IMG/VR virus record: IMGVR_UViG_3300029286_000213
Coordinates: 1-27,194 of that record
Length of the DNA stretch: 27,194 nucleotides
DNA from: a virus
Reading direction: 5' to 3' (one strand)
The notes below the pieces were generated by a model that was not told where the DNA came from, did no database searches, and saw only the letters and a program-made list of their open reading frames with translations. Position 1 is the first letter of the stretch; every line of letters begins with the position of its first letter. The translations under genes and the position numbers were made by a program. Below are positions 7,894 through 14,044 of this stretch, in pieces.

Positions 7894-7925
7894 TTTTTTT
7901 ATTTCAACAATTATACTTATCTTTG
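7894..7925 (+). promoter_or_regulatory. Early promoter 2, Bacteroidota type
   Basis: TTTTTTTATTTC (7894-7905), 12-nt spacer, TATCTTTG (7918-7925). Boxes and spacing equal those of promoter 1. The next ATG is 7946, giving a leader of about 14 nt. Confidence 0.8.
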
Positions 7926-7945
7926 TACTATCAAATTAAAACAAG

Positions 7946-8269
7946 ATGAAAAAAATTAAATTGACTGAAAAAGAAAAGTATGTTATTGCTAAAGCAAAAA
8001 CTGCCGCTGAAATGTATTATATGGTTAATAACCAACCATACAGATTTAGTATGCAAGAAGTTTTAGATAGTAGAACATTTGAAATGTGGGTTAATCTTAA
8101 ACCTGTTTTAAGCCCTCTTTATGAAATACTAATCTTGAAGTTCTTTAAAGAACACAAGGTAGTTAATGATGCAGAAAAATTGGTTTGGGCAAGCGAAGTA
8201 TTGGATTCAATAAATAATAATCATCAACTATGGATTGATTACAATCCATTATTAAAATTAAAAAAATAA
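7946..8269 (+). CDS. Early protein of unknown function
   Basis: A 107-residue, mostly helical protein with no recognised domain. The N-terminus is basic (MKKIKLTEKEKY), the middle holds aromatic patches (MYYMVNNQPYRFSMQEV, MWVNLKPVLSPLYEIL), and it ends LLKLKK. The gene follows early promoter 2 with a very short leader and is followed after 5 nt by the next gene, so the two form an operon that probably runs on into the replication genes. No signal or membrane segment. Confidence 0.6.
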   Translation: MKKIKLTEKEKYVIAKAKTAAEMYYMVNNQPYRFSMQEVLDSRTFEMWVNLKPVLSPLYEILILKFFKEHKVVNDAEKLVWASEVLDSINNNHQLWIDYNPLLKLKK

Positions 8270-8274
8270 ACACT

Positions 8275-8508
8275 ATGGAAAACATTAAAGAATTAAGAAA
8301 AGAATTAATTGAACTATTCAATTCAGTTAAACTTGGTGACATCAAAAAAGGTGACGCAAAAGAAATGGCTAATGCCGCTGGTAAACTTATGACTTCTATT
8401 AAATTAGAATTGGACTACGCAAAATTGATTGATAAGAAACCTATCATTGACTTCTTAGAATATGAAGATAAAAAATATCATGACGATGGCAAGACCAACG
8501 AAGTATAA
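8275..8508 (+). CDS. Small helical early phage protein
   Basis: The 77-residue product resembles a common but uncharacterised phage early-gene type: ELRKELIELFNSVKLGDIKKGDAKEMANAAGKLMTSIKLELDYA, two amphipathic helices joined by a short turn, then a loose acidic tail. Such proteins often lie near replication genes. There is no HTH or metal motif. It overlaps the next gene by 23 nt and is probably cotranslated. Family resemblance is from memory of the helix pattern and is moderate. Confidence 0.6.
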   Translation: MENIKELRKELIELFNSVKLGDIKKGDAKEMANAAGKLMTSIKLELDYAKLIDKKPIIDFLEYEDKKYHDDGKTNEV

Positions 8509-8941
8509 TACAGAAGAAGAAAAGAAAGAAGCAAGGGCTTTAATCAATAAGAAATATAGGGAAAAACATTCTACTGAACTTAAACTTAAACGTAAGGCTT
8601 CTTATGAACAAGTTAAGGATGATCCTGAATATAAAGAAAAAGCTAAAGAATATAATGCTAAAGCAAGGTTAAAACCTGAATATAAAGAAAAGGTTATACA
8701 ATGTACTAAGAAATGGCTTCTTTTAAACCCAGATAAGGTTAAAGTTCAACAAGAAACTTACAGGGAAAAGAATAAAGAACACCTTTTAGAAACAGATAAA
8801 CAACGTAGATTAAAACTTAAAGAAGAATTTGGTGGGTTAGCGCAATACACTATCTTGCAATATGGCATAGAAAATCTTAGAAACAATCCAGAAATCGTTG
8901 AAATTTTACTTGGTATACAAAATATAATTCATTTAAAATGA
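8486..8941 (+). CDS. Highly charged helical protein with endonuclease-tail-like repeats
   Basis: A 151-residue protein made of Lys/Glu-rich helical repeats (ALINKKYREKH, EYKEKAKEYNAKARLKPEYKEK, ETYREKNKEH), then a neutral C-terminus (GGLAQYTILQYGIENLRNN). The repeats look like the charged C-terminal arm of the HNH protein at 13149, but no HNH catalytic core is present. MARPTKY is a common opening in phage DNA-binding proteins. I chose ATG 8486 (MARPTKY), which has the same AACG/GACGATGGC context as the capsid start; ATG 8462 and 8480 are possible. Probably binds nucleic acid; it could be a relic of, or accessory to, a homing endonuclease. Confidence 0.5.
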   Translation: MARPTKYNTEEEKKEARALINKKYREKHSTELKLKRKASYEQVKDDPEYKEKAKEYNAKARLKPEYKEKVIQCTKKWLLLNPDKVKVQQETYREKNKEHLLETDKQRRLKLKEEFGGLAQYTILQYGIENLRNNPEIVEILLGIQNIIHLK

Positions 8942-9012
8942 TAAAAGAAACTTGCCCTATTTGCGGTTTAGTCTATATAAAACGAAAAATAAAATTAATA
9001 AAAGTAAAATAA
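8938..9012 (+). CDS. Possible 24-residue CxxC mini-protein
   Basis: ATG 8938 overlaps the previous stop as ATGA and opens a 24-codon frame, MIKETCPICGLVYIKRKIKL then IKVK. It holds one TCPICG zinc-knuckle half and a strongly basic tail. The ATGA coupling and the non-random CPxCG motif support real translation. Alone it has only two metal ligands, so it would need a dimer or a partner. It could also be the remnant of a longer zinc-ribbon gene. Confidence 0.4.
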   Translation: MIKETCPICGLVYIKRKIKLIKVK

Positions 9013-9018
9013 ACTTTC

Positions 9019-9055
9019 ATTTATGTTTTTTATATATAAACATAAAAACATAAAT
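9019..9055 (+). promoter_or_regulatory. Palindromic operator and promoter before the RHH gene
   Basis: A perfect 12-bp inverted repeat, ATTTATGTTTTT (9019-9030) and AAAAACATAAAT (9044-9055), frames TATATATAAACAT. It ends 1 nt before the ATG of the ribbon-helix-helix protein. Overlapping it is TTTTTATATATAA (9027-9039), a 13-mer also found before 13149 and 14045. Likely an autoregulated promoter. Confidence 0.65.
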
Positions 9056-9056
9056 T

Positions 9057-9311
9057 ATGAAAGAAAACGAAAAAATGTTTAGTTTAGTAGTATCACAAAA
9101 GCTTTACGATGAATTACGCTTATATGCGTTTCTAAAAGAAGAAAAATTATCTCAGTCTGTAAGAAGAATCGTCTCTGATTTTATCTCTGAAAACCTCCCT
9201 AAAATGTTAAAAGATTTTGATACGTTCAATAACAACGAATCAGATGTTATTTCAATTGAAAATCTTAATGAGGATTTTCCTGATAGATATCCAAAAGCAC
9301 CAAGAGGTTAG
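9057..9311 (+). CDS. Ribbon-helix-helix transcriptional regulator
   Basis: The 84-residue protein has the RHH layout: a short strand FSLVVS (8-13), helix KLYDELRLYAFLKEE (15-29), then LSQSVRRIVSDFISENL (31-47), where the SQSVRRIV segment begins the second helix that contacts the DNA backbone. The last 30 residues are acidic and disordered-looking, ending DRYPKAPRG. RHH dimers bind inverted repeats, and a 12-bp perfect inverted repeat lies directly upstream, so autorepression is likely. It lies before the replication genes and may time their expression. Alternatively it could be an antitoxin-like protein, but no toxin gene is adjacent. Confidence 0.7.
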   Translation: MKENEKMFSLVVSQKLYDELRLYAFLKEEKLSQSVRRIVSDFISENLPKMLKDFDTFNNNESDVISIENLNEDFPDRYPKAPRG

Positions 9312-9330
9312 TTAGAATTTTGTCACGAAG

Positions 9331-10365
9331 ATGAAAATTAAAAATATGAAATTAAACGATATTAGATTTTCTATTTATAATAATATACACGACACTAGAA
9401 GTCAAATGTCTATTGGTCTAAAAGATGTTATTGAATGTGTAAAATCAAATGAAAATTTTTATGCTCAAATTCAAGATTTAAGAGATCTTTATAATCAATA
9501 TCTTAAAGAAACTAATGAAATTCTTAAAGAAGATTTATTAAACCTATACTCGGAATCCAAATCTGCTTTACCATATATCACAATATCAGGTTTATTTAGT
9601 AGAAGAAATTCAGCAGGATTAGTTAAATTTAATCACTTAATGCAAGTTGATATTGATTATAAAGATAATATCGGAAAAGATTTATCGTTTCTAAAAGACG
9701 ATCCATACACATTTGTAATTTTTGATAGTCCTAATGGCTACGGAAAGAAGATAATAGTCAAAATAGACGTAGGTGGAATTGAACCAGGTGATAAATATCA
9801 GAATCTAAAAATGTCTAAAATGTGGAACGAACTTAATATTTACTACACAAATTTAGATATTAAGATTGATCCAAGATGTAAAGATATTAGTAGACCTTGC
9901 TACTTATCAAGTGATCCAAACATTCACATAAATACAAAATCATTAATATTTAAGTATCATTTAACAACAGAAGATACTTATGAACCTGAAATTACAATTG
10001 ATGATAGTTTTGAATATGATGATGTATTACAATACCTTCTAGATACCTGCATAAAAGATGGTATTGTAATACACTCTAACGAATACGACAGAGAAGTGGC
10101 ATTAGGTCTCGTAATATGTGATCTAATACCAGACGACGCAACACGATATAAAATATACCTAGATTTTTGTAAAAACGGCAAACGCAAAGAATCTAAATAT
10201 AAAGAACAAATGAGAGCTATTATAGATAAACATAATAGAGAAAGACATATGTACCTACAACATAAATATACTATCTCTACCATATGTAGATGGGGTAGAG
10301 ATTTAGGTGTAAGATTACCTTACAACTTATATAAAAAAATAATCACTAAAACAAATGAAAAATGA
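9331..10365 (+). CDS. VirE_N-type primase-like replication protein
   Basis: The 344-residue protein carries the BT4734/VirE N-terminal domain found in Bacteroidota mobile elements and phages. Key segments: YITISGLFSRRNSAG (82-96), MQVDIDYKDN (104-113, with D107 and D109 as likely metal-binding acids), DPYTFVIFDSPNGYGKKIIVKID (124-146) and DPRCKDISRPCYLSSDP (about 188-204), which together resemble the core of archaeo-eukaryotic-type primase/primpol domains. A C-terminal helical region with EYDREVALGLVICDLIPDDATRY follows. The usual partner, a DUF3987 ATPase, is the next gene, overlapping by 11 nt. ATG 9331 is used; ATG 9346 is also possible. Likely makes primers or recognises the origin. Domain call strong, activity inferred. 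Confidence 0.8.
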   Translation: MKIKNMKLNDIRFSIYNNIHDTRSQMSIGLKDVIECVKSNENFYAQIQDLRDLYNQYLKETNEILKEDLLNLYSESKSALPYITISGLFSRRNSAGLVKFNHLMQVDIDYKDNIGKDLSFLKDDPYTFVIFDSPNGYGKKIIVKIDVGGIEPGDKYQNLKMSKMWNELNIYYTNLDIKIDPRCKDISRPCYLSSDPNIHINTKSLIFKYHLTTEDTYEPEITIDDSFEYDDVLQYLLDTCIKDGIVIHSNEYDREVALGLVICDLIPDDATRYKIYLDFCKNGKRKESKYKEQMRAIIDKHNRERHMYLQHKYTISTICRWGRDLGVRLPYNLYKKIITKTNEK

Positions 10366-11758
10366 AAAAATTGAAGAATTAAATTTAATTGAAGAAGATT
10401 TAGATTTTTGGAATACACCAACTCTTAAAGAAGAACTAGAAGAACTAGAAGAACAAGAACAAGAAGAAATACAAGATGTTTTATTAAATGCGCCATACTT
10501 TCCTGATGAAATGTATAAAAACTTACCACCAATATTTAATCAGATATTAACAGGACAAACTAGCAGAGAATGTGATATGCTATTTTTGAGTACATTAGTA
10601 GGATTTTCATTTATACTACCGAGCATATGGTTCGAACAAGCAAATAAAATACATAACCCAAATTTGATATGCTTCATAGGCGCACCAGCAGCATCAAATA
10701 AAAGCATTATTAAACAAATATTAAAAATATTCGAAAAAAGATTTATCGAAGAACGAAATACACTTGATGAATTAAGAAGAAACAATCCAAAACAACTAGT
10801 ATGTAATTCAATTTTATATACAGATAGTTCTGCAGCAGCCACATTAGATAAACTAGAATATAATAATGGTAGCGTTATCATAGTAGAAACTGAAATCAGA
10901 ACTATGATGAATAATAAAAAACAAGATTGGGGTAATAATATTCCGTTTTATTCCGAAAGTTGGGATCACGGGTCTTGGTCAACTAGTAGAAAAGGTAGAG
11001 AAATTTATATTGATAAGTTAAATATATCTTCAGTTCAAACTGGTTATTTATCAAGTTTGTTAGGTATATTTAGTGATAAAGGTAGTGAAGATGGATTTTT
11101 TAGTAGGTGTATATATTATGTATTTCAAAAGAAATGGGAATATAAGAAAAATTTATTGAAACTAGAAAATAAATTACCTAAAATAAATATAACTAATAAA
11201 ATTAAAGAAGATGTTTATGATTTAGAAAATTTCTTTAAGTTAAAAGATTTTGAATTACACTTAACAGAATCACAAAATGATAATTTAGGTGATTATATGT
11301 CCAAACTTGCTGATAACTACATAAAAATAAAAGATGGTTTTGAACATACTAATATGAGAATGCTTATTGTTGCACTTAGAATTTTGATGATTTTCTCAGC
11401 AATAAGATTTTTTTATTTACAAAACAAACCAACATTATTAGAATTTAATATTTTAAATGTTTATGATATTGATATTGAAAATGTTAAATTGATTATGAAA
11501 ATATTATATGAACACACGGCACTCGTATTTGATAATCTAAATAAAGATGCAGAATTAAAAGATTTTAAAAAAGATAATAAAATTACACAATTCTATAACA
11601 AACTACCACAAGAATTTATATTGAAGACAGCAATATTGATTGGTGATCAGACAAAATTATGTAGTAAAGCAACTACACAAAAATGGATTAAAAAATTATA
11701 TGAATGTGGAGATTTAATACGTGATGAACATAAGAAATATACAAAAACTAAAAAATAA
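10355..11758 (+). CDS. DUF3987 ATPase/helicase-like replication protein
   Basis: The 467-residue protein matches the DUF3987 layout, a RecA/AAA-like ATPase working with VirE_N primases. Seen: a degenerate Walker A GAPAASNKS (109-117), DSSAAATLDKL (157-167), the Walker B-like strand IIVETEIRT (175-183) with E178 or E180 as candidate catalytic acid, YSESWDHGSWSTSRKG (199-214) and the tail of the core DGFFSRCIYYVF. The first 45 residues are very acidic and contain LDFWN (16-20). The C-terminal region (about 400-467) looks like a winged helix. The Walker A lacks the usual GxxGxGK order, which deserves notice. It is the last gene of the early operon; no DNA polymerase gene is visible in the window. 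Confidence 0.75.
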   Translation: MKNEKIEELNLIEEDLDFWNTPTLKEELEELEEQEQEEIQDVLLNAPYFPDEMYKNLPPIFNQILTGQTSRECDMLFLSTLVGFSFILPSIWFEQANKIHNPNLICFIGAPAASNKSIIKQILKIFEKRFIEERNTLDELRRNNPKQLVCNSILYTDSSAAATLDKLEYNNGSVIIVETEIRTMMNNKKQDWGNNIPFYSESWDHGSWSTSRKGREIYIDKLNISSVQTGYLSSLLGIFSDKGSEDGFFSRCIYYVFQKKWEYKKNLLKLENKLPKINITNKIKEDVYDLENFFKLKDFELHLTESQNDNLGDYMSKLADNYIKIKDGFEHTNMRMLIVALRILMIFSAIRFFYLQNKPTLLEFNILNVYDIDIENVKLIMKILYEHTALVFDNLNKDAELKDFKKDNKITQFYNKLPQEFILKTAILIGDQTKLCSKATTQKWIKKLYECGDLIRDEHKKYTKTKK

Positions 11759-12013
11759 TAGAAATAATAGCAAACTATCCATAAATTATCCTCCAGCAAC
11801 CCCGATAGAAATTGAAAGAAGATAGAATATAATAAATAATAAAAAATAATAATAATAATATATATATAACTCTCTGTGTGAGCGTGAGGGGGTCAAAAAC
11901 TATTATTATGATTATTACTATTTAAACTTACAATATCAATCAAAGACGGTGGATTTTAGATAATAGTTGATATTATTTAAAAAAAATAAATATGTAAAAA
12001 TAAAGGTTTACTT
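11759..12013 (+). other. AT-rich intergenic region, candidate replication origin
   Basis: These 255 nt hold no convincing gene. They contain TAA/AATAA runs ending in TAATATATATATAA (about 11830-11869), then a G-rich patch (GAGCGTGAGGGGGTC, about 11880-11894), then an inverted repeat AATATCAA (11932-11939) and TTGATATT (11967-11974). An easily melted tract beside the primase/helicase genes fits an origin, but no iterons were found. Inference only. Confidence 0.3.
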
Positions 12014-12370
12014 ATGAAAAAGATTAAAAAAGAACCCTACAAGAATGAATATGACTACATTAGACATAAATTCATGAATGAATTACCAAATTATTCTGAA
12101 GTCTTTTTGTTTAAAGAAGGCAATAGAATCTACTTTACAGACGAATTAAGTACTTGGTCTATCTCAACTATTAAAAGAAATAAATACGATTCCGTTGTTT
12201 CAATTGACTTTGGACTAAACGAAAGACAAACCCGTTTCTTTCAATACAATAATCAAGATATCTACAAATATCGTAAATCAGGGACCGAAAGTAAAGATGA
12301 ACTCTATGACTTCGAAGAATATCTTAAAAAAATAAATGAAAAAGAAAGTGACGACTTCTGGGAATCTTAA
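12014..12370 (+). CDS. Small protein with acidic DFW tail, unknown function
   Basis: The 118-residue protein has a basic N-terminus (MKKIKKEPYKNEYDYIRHKF), a central beta-rich part (YSEVFLFKEGNRIYFTDELSTWSIST) and a highly acidic C-terminus ending KESDDFWES. The same kind of ending (EEDFWNS) closes the DNA methyltransferase at 15827, and the gene-end nucleotides are similar as well. An acidic tail with aromatic residues suggests docking to a replication or transcription partner, as in SSB tails, but the partner is unknown. It runs head-on into the sigma gene on the other strand, overlapping by 4 nt with no terminator seen between them. No known family was recognised. Confidence 0.5.
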   Translation: MKKIKKEPYKNEYDYIRHKFMNELPNYSEVFLFKEGNRIYFTDELSTWSISTIKRNKYDSVVSIDFGLNERQTRFFQYNNQDIYKYRKSGTESKDELYDFEEYLKKINEKESDDFWES

Positions 12371-12738
12371 AAATTATAATACCAGTCAATAGAAATTACT
12401 TTAATACCTTGAAGTTTCTGGTGATATTTCTTATTGTTAATCAAATTAGCACCATCCGCAAGCCCTCTTTTTAAGATTTCAGTTACATAAGGAAGTGCTT
12501 GTTTATATTTAAGTGGATTAAATCCATACCAATTCTTAAATAAATGTAATACCGATTGTTGATAACAATCCATCTGATCGTCATAACTTCTAAACTTTAA
12601 CTTGTGAATAACATTATCTGCAATTAATACAAACTGCCTTTCAGCTTTTCTAGTAAGCTTTCCTTTGCCCTTCGAAAGGACTAATTCATAATATAAATCA
12701 ACTTCTTTAATATAGTTTGTGTTTTTCTTAGTAACCAT
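12367..12738 (-). CDS. Late-transcription sigma factor, T4 gp55-like
   Basis: The 123-residue protein has the layout of the gp55 family of minimal sigma factors, which recruit host RNA polymerase to late promoters. Seen: YYELVLSKGKGKLTRKAERQ (16-35), IADNVIHKLKFRSYDDQMDCYQQ (39-61), LFKNWYGFNPLKYKQALPYVTEI (66-88) and LKRGLADGANLI (89-100). The segment from DDQMDC through the FNP and A-PYVTEI parts corresponds to sigma region 2, which binds the polymerase clamp and the -10 DNA. Region 4 is absent, as in gp55. It is the only gene on the minus strand, placed between early and late blocks. It would be copied from a separate promoter in 12739-13148. Call by pattern recognition; a profile search would settle it. 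Confidence 0.7.
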   Translation of the reverse strand: MVTKKNTNYIKEVDLYYELVLSKGKGKLTRKAERQFVLIADNVIHKLKFRSYDDQMDCYQQSVLHLFKNWYGFNPLKYKQALPYVTEILKRGLADGANLINNKKYHQKLQGIKVISIDWYYNF

Positions 12739-12836
12739 GTTATTAGGATTGTTTCTTTATTATATCCATTAAGAGTTTAAATGTCTAAAATAAAAAATAT
12801 ACACCAGGATCAATTCAATTACTACTTTTTATTATC

Positions 12837-12867
12837 GGTATGTAAATTGGATTAAGATCGATCCTGG
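12837..12867 (-). repeat. 31-nt inverted repeat, left copy
   Basis: On the minus strand it begins CCAGGATCGATCTTAATCC; the mate at 13891-13921 lies on the plus strand. The first 25 positions are identical and the last six differ at two. The core holds GATCGATC. With CCAGGATC at 12804 it also forms an imperfect local palindrome. Function may be packaging, regulation or a mobile-gene border. Confidence 0.9.
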
Positions 12868-12937
12868 CGCATCCCAATGCCCTAGAATTTGATTTTTTAA
12901 TTCATCCTTAATCAACCAAAAATTAAATACCTAAAAT

Positions 12938-12966
12938 AAAAAAAGCCCTACAAAATTGCAGGGCTT
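12938..12966 (-). terminator. Minus-strand terminator with no gene before it
   Basis: AAGCCCT (12943-12949) pairs with AGGGCTT (12960-12966); CAA/TTG inside extends the stem past one mismatch. The long T-run lies on the minus strand (A-run 12938-12944), so it stops leftward transcripts. Leftward RNA would have to start in 12967-13148 or be antisense to the HNH gene. Confidence 0.7.
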
Positions 12967-13119
12967 CTTAAAAAAAATAGTTAAACATTAGAACTGAACT
13001 GTAATTCAGCGAACATAATATTTAGTTTTTTAAACCCAAAATGTTTTTAAAAATTTTATAAAAAGTTTACCTTACAACCAATAACTTTTCCTTCCGACTG
13101 ATATTTTTTAACCTTTTCT

Positions 13120-13132
13120 TTTTTATATATAA
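13120..13132 (+). promoter_or_regulatory. Candidate phage promoter motif before HNH gene
   Basis: TTTTTATATATAA, identical to 9027-9039 and 13987-13999. It lies 17 nt before the HNH ATG, close to the 18 nt seen before the RHH gene. A shared 13-mer ahead of three genes suggests a promoter, perhaps read by the gp55-like sigma. In AT-rich DNA some chance matches are expected. Confidence 0.45.
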
Positions 13133-13148
13133 TAATAAAAAGAACATT

Positions 13149-13883
13149 ATGGAAAAAGAAAAATTAGATTTTGTACCACAAAGAAAAGGATCAACGTATA
13201 TTAAAATCAAATTACCAAACGGAAAATATGAAAATCTACACAGGTATTTATGGAAAGAAGCGAACGGTGAAATTCCAAAGGATTGTATTATCCACCACAT
13301 CAACGGAGACATACTAGATAATCGTTTAGAGAACTTACAATGTATGACGAGAGCAGAGCATTATAAAGTTCATAAAGAAGAAAAATTACAATCATCAGCT
13401 TATGAGTATTATTCTACTTATCAAAAACAATGGCAAAAAGATAATAAAGAAGAATGGAATGCCTATCAATTAAAGTATAAGAAAGACAACTACGATAGAT
13501 ATGCTACTTATCAAAAAGCAAATGCTAGAAAGTTTTATAATGAAAATAAAGAAGAAGCTCTAGCAGCAGCAAATGCTTACTATAAAGAAAACAGAGAAGC
13601 GATTCTTAAAAAGAATAAAGAGAAAAGAGAAAAAGCTCCACCATTAACAGAAGAAGAAAGATTAGCAAGATGTTTAAAGCAAAATACTTATTATAAAGAG
13701 CATAAAGAAGAAATAAATGAAAGAAGACGTGTAGGTATGACAGAAGAAAAGAGAGAGAAAGCAAGGGCAGCAGTTAAAGAGTGGGTCAAAAATAATCCAG
13801 AAAAATATAAAGAGTCAATGAAAAAATCTCAGGAAAAAATTAAAGCAAAAAGACAAGCTAAAAAATCAAATCCTAGCCTATAG
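13149..13883 (+). CDS. HNH endonuclease with long charged helical arm
   Basis: Residues about 30-80 form an HNH_3 type nuclease core: LHRYLWKEANGEIPKDC, then IIHHINGDILDNRLENLQCM and a final RAEHYKVHKE. The His-His pair (about 53-54), the Asn in DNRLENL and the last His are the likely catalytic and metal residues. The remaining 160 residues are repeated Lys/Glu/Tyr helices (YYKENREAILKKNKEKREK and similar), like those at 8486. Two roles are possible: a homing endonuclease spreading itself, or the HNH partner of terminase that helps cut packaged DNA in HK97-like phages. The gene lies directly before the terminases and between inverted repeats, so both fit. It has its own promoter motif and terminator. 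Confidence 0.85.
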   Translation: MEKEKLDFVPQRKGSTYIKIKLPNGKYENLHRYLWKEANGEIPKDCIIHHINGDILDNRLENLQCMTRAEHYKVHKEEKLQSSAYEYYSTYQKQWQKDNKEEWNAYQLKYKKDNYDRYATYQKANARKFYNENKEEALAAANAYYKENREAILKKNKEKREKAPPLTEEERLARCLKQNTYYKEHKEEINERRRVGMTEEKREKARAAVKEWVKNNPEKYKESMKKSQEKIKAKRQAKKSNPSL

Positions 13884-13890
13884 GTATCGT

Positions 13891-13921
13891 CCAGGATCGA
13901 TCTTAATCCAATTTAAGTACC
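13891..13921 (+). repeat. 31-nt inverted repeat, right copy
   Basis: Mate of 12837-12867 in opposite orientation, starting CCAGGATCGATCTTAATCC, with 29 of 31 positions equal. It begins 8 nt after the HNH stop and is followed by AATGCCCTAGA (13932-13942), which also follows the left copy at 12876-12886 in the same orientation. Confidence 0.9.
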
Positions 13922-13930
13922 AGAGTATCA

Positions 13931-13964
13931 AAATGCCCTAGATTAATTTCTAGGGCATTTTTTT
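13931..13964 (+). terminator. Terminator after HNH gene
   Basis: AAATGCCCTAGA (13931-13942) pairs perfectly with TCTAGGGCATTT (13949-13960) around a 6-nt loop, followed by more T to 13964. It isolates the HNH gene from the terminase operon, which then needs its own promoter. Confidence 0.9.
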
Positions 13965-13986
13965 ATGGAATTTTTTGGCTATAAGA

Positions 13987-13999
13987 TTTTTATATATAA
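13987..13999 (+). promoter_or_regulatory. Candidate late promoter for the terminase operon
   Basis: TTTTTATATATAA, the third copy of the shared 13-mer, lies between the HNH terminator and the small terminase gene with a 45-nt leader. As the only promoter-like element before a run of about 13 kb of same-strand genes, it may drive the main late transcript. Confidence 0.5.
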
Positions 14000-14044
14000 T
14001 ATATCAATCCGATATTTCAAAAGACAAAATTAAGAAACCTGCAT

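Larger units (their letters stand above)
12739..13148. other. 410-nt non-coding switch region between sigma and HNH genes
   Basis: No protein gene is visible. The region contains an imperfect palindrome from CCAGGATC (12804-12811) to GATCCTGG (12860-12867), a 31-nt repeat (12837-12867) that recurs inverted at 13891-13921, a copy of AATGCCCTAGA (12876-12886) shared with the terminator at 13931, a minus-strand terminator (12938-12966), a short hairpin CTGAA/TTCAG around 12993-13008 and a promoter-like 13-mer (13120-13132). The divergent promoters for the sigma gene and the HNH gene must lie here. Confidence 0.6.

Noticed and set aside
9978-10283. Minus-strand frame of 101 codons inside the VirE_N gene
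   Set aside because: Fully inside a well supported gene, no motif, no promoter; treated as a shadow. The same holds for 10540-10881, 14326-14592 and 25103-25393.
13067-13312. Minus-strand frame of 81 codons over the start of the HNH gene
   Set aside because: Composed of low-complexity residues, starts inside the HNH gene and has no leader; the HNH gene on the plus strand is certain.
12804-13921. Insertion sequence carrying the HNH gene
   Set aside because: Inverted repeats are present but there is no transposase and no target-site duplication was found; a homing or packaging role fits better.
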